A DNA stretch of 9,572 bases from a bacterium (GCA_021790035.1 JAJYIO010000061.1:1-9572); one strand, 5' to 3'; shown: positions 1-6,503, counted from the stretch's first letter. Translations and numbers: made by a program. Notes: generated from the sequence alone by a model not told the origin.

Positions 1-797
1 ACGCCAAGATCCTGTTCATGGAGCTACCGGCCGACATCGAGGGACTCAACCGCATCGCGGTGGATCTCTCGCGGGCCACGGGCTTCCAGCAGGACATCTA
101 CCTCCGGCCCACCCTGTACAAGGAGGACGAGATCATCGGAGTGCGCCTCCACGGTCTCAAGGACGCCTTCCACATCTACGCAGCCCCCATGGGGACCTAC
201 GTGGACATCCAGAAGGGCTTGCGGCTCGGCACCTCGTCCTGGCGGCGCGTCGACGATACGACGGTACCTGCCCGTGCCAAGATCATCGGCGCCTACATCA
301 ACAGCGCCCTGTGCAAGACCGAAGCCGTCATGAATGGCTTCGACGAGGGCCTGTTCCTCAACCAGGATGGCCACGTCTGCGAGGGTTCTGCCGAGAACCT
401 GTTCATGGTGCGCGACGGCGTCCTGGTGACCCCAGGGGTGGCGGACAACATCCTCGAGGGCATCACGCGCAGCAGCATCATCGAGATCGCCGAGCGCGAG
501 CTTGGCCTCAAGACCGTGGCGCGGACGATCGATCGTACCGAGGTCTACATCGCCGACGAGCTCTTCATCTGCGGGACCGGTGCACAGATCGCCTGGATCT
601 CCAGCGTGGATCACCGCAACATCGGCAACGGCAAGCTCGGTCCGATCACCGAGAAGATCCGGGACATTTACTACCGTGCCGTTCACGGCGAGCTGCCCCG
701 CTACCACCACTGGCTGACGCCCGTCTACGGCACGCAGGCCAAGACAGACGGCCAGACCACGTTTGCCCAGGTGGTCCGGCAAGCAGCCGCCAGCTAG
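1..797 (+). CDS. ilvE: Branched-chain amino-acid aminotransferase, C-terminal part (5' end outside window)
   Basis: PLP-dependent fold-type IV transaminase that exchanges the amino group between Leu/Ile/Val and 2-oxoglutarate, the last step of branched-chain amino-acid synthesis; cytosolic. The frame is open from base 3, and by comparison with E. coli IlvE about 64 N-terminal residues are missing. The ATG at 18 is internal, because the residues before it (AKILF) continue the family match. Counting from that ATG, the Schiff-base lysine is K88 in VPARAKIIG, the cofactor-binding glutamate is E122 in EGSAENLF, and the CGTGAQ phosphate-binding turn is at 185-190. The K-to-E spacing of 34 equals that of E. 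coli IlvE. The C-terminus runs about 20 residues beyond E. coli IlvE, with a HHWLTPV stretch. The stop is 5 bases before the next gene, suggesting co-transcription. D-amino-acid transaminase is a related alternative, but the EGSAENLF and SSWRR motifs favour IlvE. Confidence 0.93.
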   Translation, partial: AKILFMELPADIEGLNRIAVDLSRATGFQQDIYLRPTLYKEDEIIGVRLHGLKDAFHIYAAPMGTYVDIQKGLRLGTSSWRRVDDTTVPARAKIIGAYINSALCKTEAVMNGFDEGLFLNQDGHVCEGSAENLFMVRDGVLVTPGVADNILEGITRSSIIEIAERELGLKTVARTIDRTEVYIADELFICGTGAQIAWISSVDHRNIGNGKLGPITEKIRDIYYRAVHGELPRYHHWLTPVYGTQAKTDGQTTFAQVVRQAAAS

Positions 798-802
798 GAG
801 AG

Positions 803-1753
803 ATGACAACCCGGGTTCTGGCGATCGCCGCGGCGATCCTCTCGGGGACGAGCGGGATCGCCGTACCCTGCCTGGCAACGCCAGGACCCGGGGCAGCGTC
901 GGCAAGCCTCGCGCCGGTCGCCTCGCTGGCGGCGAGTCCATCGGTGTCCGGCGCGGTCCGGGGTATTGCCACTCGCTCGGCAAATCCCGAGGGGTTGCAA
1001 GGCCACGGCATCGTTCCTGTTGCGGGTCCGGCCGGCCACGGTTCTCCTCCCCTCGGCGCCAGGCCTGGTCCGGCCGATCGCCAGGCTCCTGTTTCCGGCG
1101 TGAACGAGCCCCGGCATCTCGAAGGCACCCCTGCGCCATCCAGCTCCCGATCTCCCCGGCCCGCGGGATCAGCTAGCCCCACGCCGGGCCACCATCTTCC
1201 GCGATCTGGCGAGCACAAGGCCCTGCCTCCCGGCCGGCCCGAGCCGCAGGCGTATCGCAGTCCGGTGCCCCGAACCGTTCCCGCAACGGACCACCACGCG
1301 ATCCCGCCCCGGCACCGCGTGCGCGAACAGGAGGCGCTCTCGCCCTGGGAGGTGGTCGACCTGTTCTGCACCCTGGATGCCGAGGGTGCCCGCCTGGCCA
1401 GGTCCGCCGGCACGCATCGAGATATCGACAAGCTTACCGCGTGGTCGGACGAGCCTGGATGGGACGAGACCACCGTCATCCGGTCGTTCTCCGTGGGCGA
1501 CGCCGACAGCTTCGGTAACTTCGCCCACGTGGAGGTCCGCTTTTCGGTCATCGGAACCTTGACGCCGGACCACCTCGAACCCATGCCTCCCGACCAGACG
1601 GTCGAATTTCACCTCGAGCGCAAGGGCCGGGTCTGGACGATCGAGTCGCCCCTGTACGAACCGCATGTCTTTCGCAGCGAGCTCCTCCACCGACTTGCCC
1701 GCCGCGGCGCGACCTCTTTGCCCGTGCTCAAAGCCCTGGCCAGCGCCCACTAA
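803..1753 (+). CDS. Secreted protein with long Pro/Ser/Gly-rich linker and probable NTF2-like C-terminal domain
   Basis: This 316-residue protein has three parts. Residues 1 to about 25 are a Sec-type signal peptide (MTTR, hydrophobic core VLAIAAAILSG, likely cleavage near CLA-TP). Residues about 28-175 are low-complexity, rich in Pro, Ser, Gly, Ala and Arg, and probably disordered. Residues about 179-316 form a compact domain beginning SPWEVVDLF, with the segments DEPGWDETTVIRSFSVGD, FAHVEVRFSVIGTL and VEFHLERKGRVWTIESP. The initial helix followed by strands ending in VWTIESP resembles NTF2-like (SnoaL/DUF4440-type) folds; this is pattern recognition, not a confirmed family. The ATG at 803 follows AGGAG at 796-800, which overlaps the ilvE stop; the 2-base spacing is short, but this start gives an intact signal peptide. 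The same frame stays open upstream to 311, but that part is a shadow of ilvE. No catalytic function is assigned; a periplasmic or envelope location is inferred. Confidence 0.72.
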   Translation: MTTRVLAIAAAILSGTSGIAVPCLATPGPGAASASLAPVASLAASPSVSGAVRGIATRSANPEGLQGHGIVPVAGPAGHGSPPLGARPGPADRQAPVSGVNEPRHLEGTPAPSSSRSPRPAGSASPTPGHHLPRSGEHKALPPGRPEPQAYRSPVPRTVPATDHHAIPPRHRVREQEALSPWEVVDLFCTLDAEGARLARSAGTHRDIDKLTAWSDEPGWDETTVIRSFSVGDADSFGNFAHVEVRFSVIGTLTPDHLEPMPPDQTVEFHLERKGRVWTIESPLYEPHVFRSELLHRLARRGATSLPVLKALASAH

Positions 1754-1911
1754 ACGCCGTCTCCTCGATCTTGGAGGGTCGCAGGATGCACTCGCCAAGA
1801 ACAGGCTGCGCCTGCGCGGAACTGGACGCTCCGAGTTCGATGGGAAATGGTTTAGCGGGGCGACCGCGCCGAGGGACCCGGCCAGGCTGAAAACGGTCTA
1901 GGATAACTAGC
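1754..1911. other. Intergenic gap of 158 bases with one small hairpin
   Basis: Between the NTF2-like gene and the lipoprotein gene. It contains a perfect 5-bp hairpin, CAGGC/GCCTG with a 3-base loop, at 1802-1814. There is no T-tract after it, so an intrinsic terminator is not supported. No convincing sigma-70 promoter was seen. AGGA at 1900-1903 is the likely ribosome binding site of the next gene, 8 bases before its ATG. Confidence 0.5.
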
Positions 1912-2577
1912 ATGCGTTCCAGCAAGATGATAAACCGATGGATCCTCGCGACCCTCTTGGCTTTGGGTTTGGGGCTGGTCTCAAGCTGCTCGGACACCGT
2001 CCGGGATGCGCAGATGAGCCAGTTCCGGTCGATCGAGGGCCTTGCCGACCAGCTGTTCAAGATGAAGATCCTGACCAAGAGCGATCGGTTGCTGGTGGTA
2101 CGGATGCCTTTCCCGGCACGTGTCACCATGGGGCGGCGATCGGCGTCGGGTCAGGCCGAGCGGCTCTTCTTCGACGACGCGTTCGTCGCCGGCCTGCTCA
2201 AGAACGGCGCGGTCGTCCTCCAGAACATGGCTGCGGTCGACTCCCCCGAGCAGGCTGCGGTCGACGAGGCGCTCGCGCGGATCGGGACCATGCCGGGGCT
2301 CCTCTCCGCAGCCGGCAAGCTCCCGCAGGACGGCAAACTCCTCGAGGTCGGCGGCCGGTGCGTTTCGCTCGGCAAGATCGGCAGTTCCCTGACGGATCTC
2401 GGGATCACCAAGGTGCTGCTGTATCGATGGGTCTATCACCGCACCCTGGCCGAGACCGAACCCGATGGAGACTCGACCTTCGATGGCGATCGCGTCTTCG
2501 TGCGCGTGGTCGATCCATCAACCGGCTACATCATCTGGAGCGACTTGCTCGTCTCTCGCCAGCAGCTGGCCTACTGA
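1912..2577 (+). CDS. Lipoprotein, possible CsgG/LpoB/FlgO-like fold
   Basis: This 221-residue protein has a clear lipoprotein signal: basic start MRSSKMINR, hydrophobic core ILATLLALGLGL, and lipobox VSSC with the lipidated cysteine at residue 26. The mature part reads like the family of lipoproteins that includes CsgG, LpoB and FlgO. A strand (LLVVRMPFP) is followed by a helix (FDDAFVAGLLKNGAVVLQN), a variable middle section, then late strands (KVLLYRWVYHR and VFVRVVDPSTGYIIWSDLL). The last segment matches the 'variable-tGeivWs' ending common in CsgG-like proteins. This assignment is by eye and tentative. The ATG at 1912 has AGGA 8 bases upstream; an in-frame ATG at 1927 would also keep the signal peptide but has no good ribosome binding site. 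Aspartate after the lipid cysteine (+2) would suggest inner-membrane retention in E. coli, but here +2 is Ser, compatible with outer-membrane sorting. Confidence 0.75.
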   Translation: MRSSKMINRWILATLLALGLGLVSSCSDTVRDAQMSQFRSIEGLADQLFKMKILTKSDRLLVVRMPFPARVTMGRRSASGQAERLFFDDAFVAGLLKNGAVVLQNMAAVDSPEQAAVDEALARIGTMPGLLSAAGKLPQDGKLLEVGGRCVSLGKIGSSLTDLGITKVLLYRWVYHRTLAETEPDGDSTFDGDRVFVRVVDPSTGYIIWSDLLVSRQQLAY

Positions 2578-2865
2578 GCCGCGATCCCGCAGTCGGCAGG
2601 GCAGCCCCACCTTCCGAGCGAAGCCTGGCGGGGTCTTCGAGAACCCGGTCGAGCCGGGATCGCCGCTCGTTCTCCGGCTCAGCCTGGATGGATTGCCTGG
2701 AGAGCGCTTGGCGACAGACTTTAAGGCAACTCTCCCCATGTCTTAATCTGAACTTAGCTCGAGGGCCGCAAGGAGAGGCGATTGTGAGGCGATAAATCCA
2801 TCACGGAATAACCAGGCCTTTAATCTCTGGACGCTGGCCCCAAGTGGAGGCCCAAGAGGACGGAC
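2578..2865. other. Intergenic region of 288 bases with two mutually exclusive hairpins
   Basis: Non-coding leader between the two lipoprotein genes. CCCGG at 2644-2648 can pair with CCGGG at 2654-2658. GAGCCGG at 2651-2657 can instead pair with CCGGCTC at 2674-2680 (7 bp). The two hairpins share bases 2654-2657, so only one can form at a time. Neither is followed by a T-tract. The rest, from about 2720 to 2830, is noticeably more AT-rich than its surroundings and is the likeliest place for the promoter of the NHL lipoprotein gene, but no hexamer pair is good enough to call. Confidence 0.4.
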
Positions 2866-4221
2866 ATGGCAGATCGCAAGCTTCGCAAAATCGCCAACCT
2901 GGCACTCGTTGCCGGATTGCTGGCAGCGGGCTGCGGCAAGGTTCCTTCCGTGGCGGTGCCGTCAGATAACTACGGCGGTAGCACGACCTACACCCCGATC
3001 CAGAACCAGTCCACCGGCACGATCACCGGCCGTGTCGTCGATTCCCGCACCGGTCTCGGCATCCCGGACGTCACGGTTCAGGTCGAGGGCGTTTCGCCCC
3101 CCGTCAGCACCCAGACCGACGGCGACGGCAACTACACGCTGTCCGACGTCCCGGCCGAGCGGATCAAGATCGTCCTGCAGAAGGATCTGTACACGTATCC
3201 GGTAGGCGCAGGCGACACCATCGTGGATGTCCTGCCGGGCAACACGGTGAGCGCCCCCGACATCCAGCTCACCCAGCAGCAGTATGCGATTCCCAACGCG
3301 TTCATCGAATCGATCCCGAACATCACCCGCCCGCGAGCCATCGCGATCGGGACGGATCCCCAGACCTCGACGAGCGTGATGTATGTCCTTGACCAGGAGA
3401 ACTGGCAAGACCCCTTGTTCAGCATCACGACGCCGTTCCAGGTCTGGGGCGTGCGCAAGTTCGGCCTGGCTGGCGGCCTCGAGAACAAGTTTGCCGACAC
3501 CGCGGTCTTCCATTCCCTGCAGAACCCGATGGGGCTGACCGTCGACAACGGCGGCAACGTCTACGTCGCGGATCCGGGCAGCAACGCCATCCGCGAGTAC
3601 AGCGCGGCCGGGTCGTATATCCAGCCGGCCTCCAACCAGACGGAGTTCCCGGGCATCAACGATCCCTACGACATCAAGGTGCTTTCGACCGGCCAGTTCG
3701 CGGTCTCGAGCGCCGGCAACAACGAGGTCATGTTCTTCGATGCCTCGATGGGCCCGGCGCACGACTCGACCGGCGCCCTGATGCCTCCCATCACGAATAG
3801 CGACGGCCTCAAGGGAATGGCAGTGGATGCCGACGACAACCTCTACCTGATCGACGACGCAGCTGGAGCTGGCGGCGTCATCAGCAAGGTGAGCCCGCAG
3901 GGCCAGGTGCTCTTGCAGTTCGGCTACCGGGGGGGGGACGGCGCCGGCTACTTCAGCAGCCCCTCAGCCATCGCCGTGGACAACCGCAACGGCGACATCT
4001 ACGTGGTCGATTCGGGCAATAACCGGGTTCAGCGGTTCGACCGCGACGGCTCGTACATGAGCGAGTTCGGCGGAATGGGCGGCGGCAACGGCGAGTTCAA
4101 CGATCCGACCGGCATCGCCGTGGACAGCCAGGGCTACGTCTACGTGACGGATACCAACAACAACCGCATCGAGAAGTTCTCCCCTTCGCAGGTCCTTTCG
4201 ACCAGTAGCACGGGCAACTAA
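2866..4221 (+). CDS. Lipoprotein with carboxypeptidase-regulatory-like domain and NHL six-bladed propeller
   Basis: This 451-residue surface or periplasmic lipoprotein has the signal MADRKLRKIANLALVAGLLAAGC, with lipobox LAAGC and lipidated Cys23. Residues about 51-110 match a carboxypeptidase regulatory-like (transthyretin-type) beta domain: TGTITGRVVDSRTGLGIPDVTVQVEG followed by TDGDGNYTLSDVPAERIKI. Residues about 154-441 hold six NHL-like blades starting near 156, 221, 267, 315, 367 and 414. The last two are classic, with AIAVDNRNGDIYVVDSGNNRVQRF and GIAVDSQGYVYVTDTNNNRIEKF. NHL propellers usually bind proteins, peptides or carbohydrates; no catalytic residues can be read here. The ATG at 2866 has AAGAGGA at 2854-2860, 5 bases upstream. 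A run of nine G at 3929-3937 lies in frame (residues 355-357). A role in extracellular binding or adhesion is inferred only. Confidence 0.88.
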   Translation: MADRKLRKIANLALVAGLLAAGCGKVPSVAVPSDNYGGSTTYTPIQNQSTGTITGRVVDSRTGLGIPDVTVQVEGVSPPVSTQTDGDGNYTLSDVPAERIKIVLQKDLYTYPVGAGDTIVDVLPGNTVSAPDIQLTQQQYAIPNAFIESIPNITRPRAIAIGTDPQTSTSVMYVLDQENWQDPLFSITTPFQVWGVRKFGLAGGLENKFADTAVFHSLQNPMGLTVDNGGNVYVADPGSNAIREYSAAGSYIQPASNQTEFPGINDPYDIKVLSTGQFAVSSAGNNEVMFFDASMGPAHDSTGALMPPITNSDGLKGMAVDADDNLYLIDDAAGAGGVISKVSPQGQVLLQFGYRGGDGAGYFSSPSAIAVDNRNGDIYVVDSGNNRVQRFDRDGSYMSEFGGMGGGNGEFNDPTGIAVDSQGYVYVTDTNNNRIEKFSPSQVLSTSSTGN

Positions 4222-4353
4222 ACAGATTCACTTGGATTGGAAGACGTCCGCCAGGCGAAGAAATCCGCGAAGCATGTATGAAAATCCGCTTCGGCTTCGG
4301 CTGCTTGCGGGCGCGCTGCGGTTCAGGTCAACCGAAACTCGGTCTCGCGCCGT

Positions 4354-4456
4354 CAGCCGTCTCGCGGACGGCATCCGTCGAAGGTGAAAACCTCGCCACC
4401 TCGAGTGCCAGGCAACGTAGCAGCTAGCCATCAGCCGGAGAGAGTTCGAGGGAGGA
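4354..4456 (+). ncRNA. Structured repeat element, copy A (putative RNA element)
   Basis: This segment aligns with copy B at 6392-6490. Over the first part (4354-4410 against 6392-6447), 47 of 57 aligned positions are identical by hand count, with one gap. Hairpin 1 is GCCGTC/GACGGC (4356-4361 with 4367-4372), a 6-bp stem and 5-base loop. Hairpin 2 is AGGT-GAAA-ACCT (4382-4393), a 4-bp stem with a GNRA-type loop. Next comes the most conserved block, CCTCGCCACC (4391-4400), then CGAG, and near the 3' end CGAGGG (4447-4452), which could close a longer helix with CCTCG. The 3' half is less similar and its hairpins are less certain. It starts 133 bases after the NHL gene stop and ends about 140 bases before the next start. 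The strand is inferred from shared orientation with copy B. A short DNA repeat with no RNA function is the main alternative. Confidence 0.5.
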
Positions 4457-4539
4457 ACGAAGTTTCAGGGCAGATCGAGGACCCGACCGCCACTATCCTG
4501 GCCTCGCCTGGATCCTTGGCGCAACTCGGAGGCAGGGTC

Positions 4540-4559
4540 CGGGGCTTCGGGAAGCCTCG
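4540..4559 (+). other. Strong hairpin upstream of the TTG-started gene
   Basis: CGGGGCTT (4540-4547) pairs with AAGCCTCG (4552-4559) around a CGGG loop, an 8-bp stem including one G-U pair. It is not followed by a T-tract, so it is not a standard intrinsic terminator. It lies 39 bases before the start codon and could be a leader or 3'-end-stabilising hairpin. Confidence 0.45.
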
Positions 4560-4588
4560 AGTCTGCTACCATGAAACCTTTGTCGAAC

Positions 4589-4595
4589 GAGGTGA
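4589..4595 (+). promoter_or_regulatory. Ribosome binding site that fixes a TTG start
   Basis: GAGGTGA, with GAGG ending 6 bases before the TTG at 4599. An in-frame TGA at 4593-4595 rules out any start further upstream, and no ATG or GTG nearby gives a better N-terminus. Confidence 0.7.
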
Positions 4596-4598
4596 AGG

Positions 4599-5150
4599 TT
4601 GAACGCTCTCCTGTTGGGCGGTGAGATTGCCGCAGCCGTGGTGGCCGTCGGCGGGATCGCGGCGGTGGCGATCCCCCAGTCCCGGGCCGCGATAGCCAAG
4701 GCCCTCGGGCCCTTGCTCGGCTCTGCCTACCAGAAGCAGGTGGTCAAGCAATTCAAGGCCGGCTTCCCGGAGCTCTACGCGAAGTTCTCCGGGCTCAACC
4801 TCGGCCCGCAGTCCCAGACGGGCCTGCAGTCGGCCATGATGCGTATCCCGCCGCAAGAGGCCGTGAAGCTGCAAGGGGAGTTCCTGCGCTCCAAGGACTG
4901 GCTGCTGTCGCGTCATGCCGAGCTTGAACCGTTCGTCGCGGTCATGTCCAGCCAGGATCCCCGGGCCCAGGTAAAGGCGTTGCAGGACGTGTTCAAGCTA
5001 CCGAGCTCCAAGCGGCAGGCCATCGAGAAAGACGTGCTTTCGGCGTATGATCGCCTGGCTGGTCGGTTTCCCAAGTGGGTCAGCTTGATCGAAGCCACCC
5101 TCAGGAACCCCGGTCCCACCAAGACTCCGGAGCCTGCGGGCAAGCGCTAG
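4599..5150 (+). CDS. Small membrane-anchored helical protein of unknown function (TTG start)
   Basis: This 183-residue protein is not one I recognise. Residues about 3-25 (ALLLGGEIAAAVVAVGGIAAVAI) form one hydrophobic segment, either an uncleaved signal anchor or a signal peptide; there is no lipobox. The rest looks mainly helical, with amphipathic stretches such as AYQKQVVKQFKAGFPELYAKF (with a gap in polarity near FPE), EAVKLQGEFLRSKDWLLSRHAEL and SSKRQAIEKDVLSAYDRLAGRF. The tail (PGPTKTPEPAGKR) is Pro/Lys-rich and probably flexible. The soluble part contains no cysteine and no evident catalytic motif. The TTG start is supported by GAGGTGA 6 bases upstream and by the in-frame stop just before it. 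It lies 88 bases upstream of the Old Yellow Enzyme gene on the same strand, so a shared transcript is possible. Codon use (GC-rich third positions) matches the neighbours, so this is likely a real gene. Confidence 0.72.
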   Translation: MNALLLGGEIAAAVVAVGGIAAVAIPQSRAAIAKALGPLLGSAYQKQVVKQFKAGFPELYAKFSGLNLGPQSQTGLQSAMMRIPPQEAVKLQGEFLRSKDWLLSRHAELEPFVAVMSSQDPRAQVKALQDVFKLPSSKRQAIEKDVLSAYDRLAGRFPKWVSLIEATLRNPGPTKTPEPAGKR

Positions 5151-5225
5151 AATCCCGTCTGGTTCCAGGCTGACCTGCGGTCGAGAAGCTTCACGTCGAG
5201 CGCCGGCCCTTCCTGTGCAAGTCCT

Positions 5226-5230
5226 AGGAG
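5226..5230 (+). promoter_or_regulatory. Ribosome binding site that decides the OYE start
   Basis: AGGAG lies 8 bases before the TTG at 5239. An upstream in-frame GTG at 5215 has no comparable site in front of it and would add residues that overlap this ribosome binding site, so the TTG is preferred. Confidence 0.7.
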
Positions 5231-5238
5231 TTCTTTCC

Positions 5239-6375
5239 TTGCCCGAAAATCTGACGCTTGCCCCCGGTCTGTCCACCGGCGCGGCTACTCGACCCGTCCA
5301 CCTTTTCAGCCCGCTGATCTTGCGGGGCGTGACCTTGCCCAACCGCATCGGGTTCTCACCGATGTGCCAGTACTCGAGTCCGGATGGCTCGGCAACCGAC
5401 TGGCACATGGTTCACCTCGGCACCCGGGCGGTCGGCGGAGCGGGCCTCATTCTGCTGGAGGCAACGGCGGTCGATCCCGCGGGCCGGATCAGCCCCGGAG
5501 ATCTGGGGCTGTGGTCCGATGCCCAGATCGAGCCGCTGGCCAGGATCACGAGGTTCCTGGCGGAGCACGGCTCGGTCCCGGGGATTCAGCTGGCCCACGC
5601 CGGCCGCAAGGCCAGCACGCGATCGCCCGGAGACGGGGGCGGCCCGCTCAGGCCGGAAGAGGGCGGCTGGACGACGTTCGCCCCCAGTCCGTTGCCCTTA
5701 GATGCCGGCTACCCGGTCCCCGCTATGCTGGATGCTAGCGAGATCCCGGGCATCATTGAGGCCTTTGCCGCGGCGGCTCATCGAGCTCACCAGGCCGGGT
5801 TCCAGGTGATCGAGATCCACGCCGCGCACGGCTATCTTCTCCACCAGTTCCTGTCACCGTTCACCAATCGCCGGACGGACGCTTACGGCGGCTCTTTCGA
5901 GAATCGCTCCCGGCTTCTGCGCGAGACCATCGCGGCGATTCGCGGTCGCTGGCCGGCCAGCCTCCCCCTGTTCGTGCGGCTGTCCGTCACGGACTGGGTG
6001 CCCGATAGCTGGGAGCTCGAGCAATCCATCGCCTTGTCCAGGGAACTCACGGCTCTGGGCGTCGATCTGATCGACGCTTCCTCGGGGGGCCTCGTCCCGG
6101 ATCTCGCGGCCGTGGGCGGCGGTCCGATACCTCTGGGCCCGGGCTACCAGACGCCTTTCGCGAGCGAACTGCGTCGCCAGGCCGGAATCATGACCGCTGC
6201 GGTGGGCCTCATAACCGAACCGGCCCAGGCCGATCACGTCATCCGCACCGGGCAGGCCGATCTCGTCCTCTTGGGTCGGGAACTCATGCGCAATCCCTAC
6301 TGGCCGCTCCGGGCCGCCGCGGCCCTGCGCCAGCCGATGGCCTGGCCGGTCCAGTACGAGCGCGCCCGTTCCTGA
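5239..6375 (+). CDS. Old Yellow Enzyme family NAD(P)H:flavin oxidoreductase (YqjM/XenA type)
   Basis: FMN-dependent ene-reductase of 378 residues that uses NAD(P)H to reduce activated C=C bonds such as enones, and in relatives nitro compounds; a cytosolic TIM barrel. It aligns with B. subtilis YqjM over its full length. Visible features: PMCQYSS with C43 and Y45 (the redox-tuning cysteine and active-site tyrosine of this class), QLAHAGRK (117-124), the substrate-binding pair H194/H197 in IEIHAAHGY, RTDAYGGSFENR (212-223), R247 in FVRLS, LLGRELMRNPYW (FMN-phosphate side), and VQYER near the end, whose arginine (R375) matches the dimer 'arginine finger' of YqjM. The insert after HAGRK (STRSPGDGGGPLRPEEGGW) is as in XenA-like members and longer than in YqjM. 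The start is TTG with AGGAG 8 bases upstream; GTG at 5215 is the alternative and adds 8 residues. The natural substrate cannot be told. Element copy B begins 17 bases after the stop. Confidence 0.95.
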   Translation: MPENLTLAPGLSTGAATRPVHLFSPLILRGVTLPNRIGFSPMCQYSSPDGSATDWHMVHLGTRAVGGAGLILLEATAVDPAGRISPGDLGLWSDAQIEPLARITRFLAEHGSVPGIQLAHAGRKASTRSPGDGGGPLRPEEGGWTTFAPSPLPLDAGYPVPAMLDASEIPGIIEAFAAAAHRAHQAGFQVIEIHAAHGYLLHQFLSPFTNRRTDAYGGSFENRSRLLRETIAAIRGRWPASLPLFVRLSVTDWVPDSWELEQSIALSRELTALGVDLIDASSGGLVPDLAAVGGGPIPLGPGYQTPFASELRRQAGIMTAAVGLITEPAQADHVIRTGQADLVLLGRELMRNPYWPLRAAAALRQPMAWPVQYERARS

Positions 6376-6391
6376 GCCGGCCGGGCGCTGC

Positions 6392-6490
6392 CAGCTGTCT
6401 CTCGGACGGCACCCTGCAAGGTTGAAACCTCGCCACCGCGAGCGCCAACCTACGTAGGTTGCCCTCGGCCGGAGGGAGGATCGAGGGAAG
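6392..6490 (+). ncRNA. Structured repeat element, copy B (putative RNA element)
   Basis: Second copy of the element at 4354-4456, in the same orientation and 2038 bases downstream. Hairpin 1 is GCTGTC/GACGGC (6394-6399 with 6405-6410), with the same 6-5-6 geometry as copy A; the C-to-T change at its third position turns a C-G pair into U-G, so pairing is kept. Hairpin 2 is AGGT-TGAA-ACCT (6419-6430). The conserved CCTCGCCACC block is at 6428-6437 and CGAGGG at 6482-6487. Two further hairpins are clear in this copy: the perfect 14-base palindrome AACCTACGTAGGTT (6447-6460) and CCCTC-GGCCG-GAGGG (6462-6476). Copy A pairs poorly at those places. It fills the gap between two convergent genes. No T-tract follows, so a simple intrinsic terminator is not supported. 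Confidence 0.5.
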
Positions 6491-6503
6491 GCCTGTTCGC
6501 GGG

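Larger units (their letters stand above)
4222..4598. other. Non-coding region of 377 bases: hairpins, element copy A and gene leader
   Basis: No gene is supported here. From the left, it holds a 5-bp hairpin ACCGA-AAC-TCGGT at 4331-4343, the structured repeat copy A (4354-4456, listed separately), a strong hairpin at 4540-4559, and the ribosome binding site of the next gene. Reading frames that cross the region (for example 4384-4602 on the plus strand) lack start signals and protein-like composition. No tRNA or known riboswitch consensus was recognised. Confidence 0.6.

Noticed and set aside
311..802. Upstream extension of the NTF2-like frame into ilvE
   Set aside because: The extension is out of frame with ilvE and has no protein-like pattern, while a signal peptide begins exactly at 803.
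24..1139. Minus-strand reading frame of 371 codons
   Set aside because: It is antisense to the clear IlvE motifs and to the NTF2-like gene start; its composition is typical of a shadow.
2465..2746. Plus-strand frame of 93 codons crossing the end of the first lipoprotein gene
   Set aside because: It mostly overlaps the lipoprotein C-terminus in another frame, has no ribosome binding site, and shows no family resemblance.
4443..4452. GTTCGAG resembling a tRNA T-loop
   Set aside because: No acceptor, anticodon or D-arm can be built around it.
4571..4624. 17-codon ATG frame overlapping the start of the TTG gene
   Set aside because: No ribosome binding site in front of the ATG; the GAGGTGA inside it fits the TTG at 4599 instead.
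6376..6503. Copy B as an ordinary bidirectional terminator
   Set aside because: It lies between convergent genes and is hairpin-rich, but there is no T-tract on either strand, and copy A sits 133 bases from its upstream gene, so a fixed terminator role is not supported.
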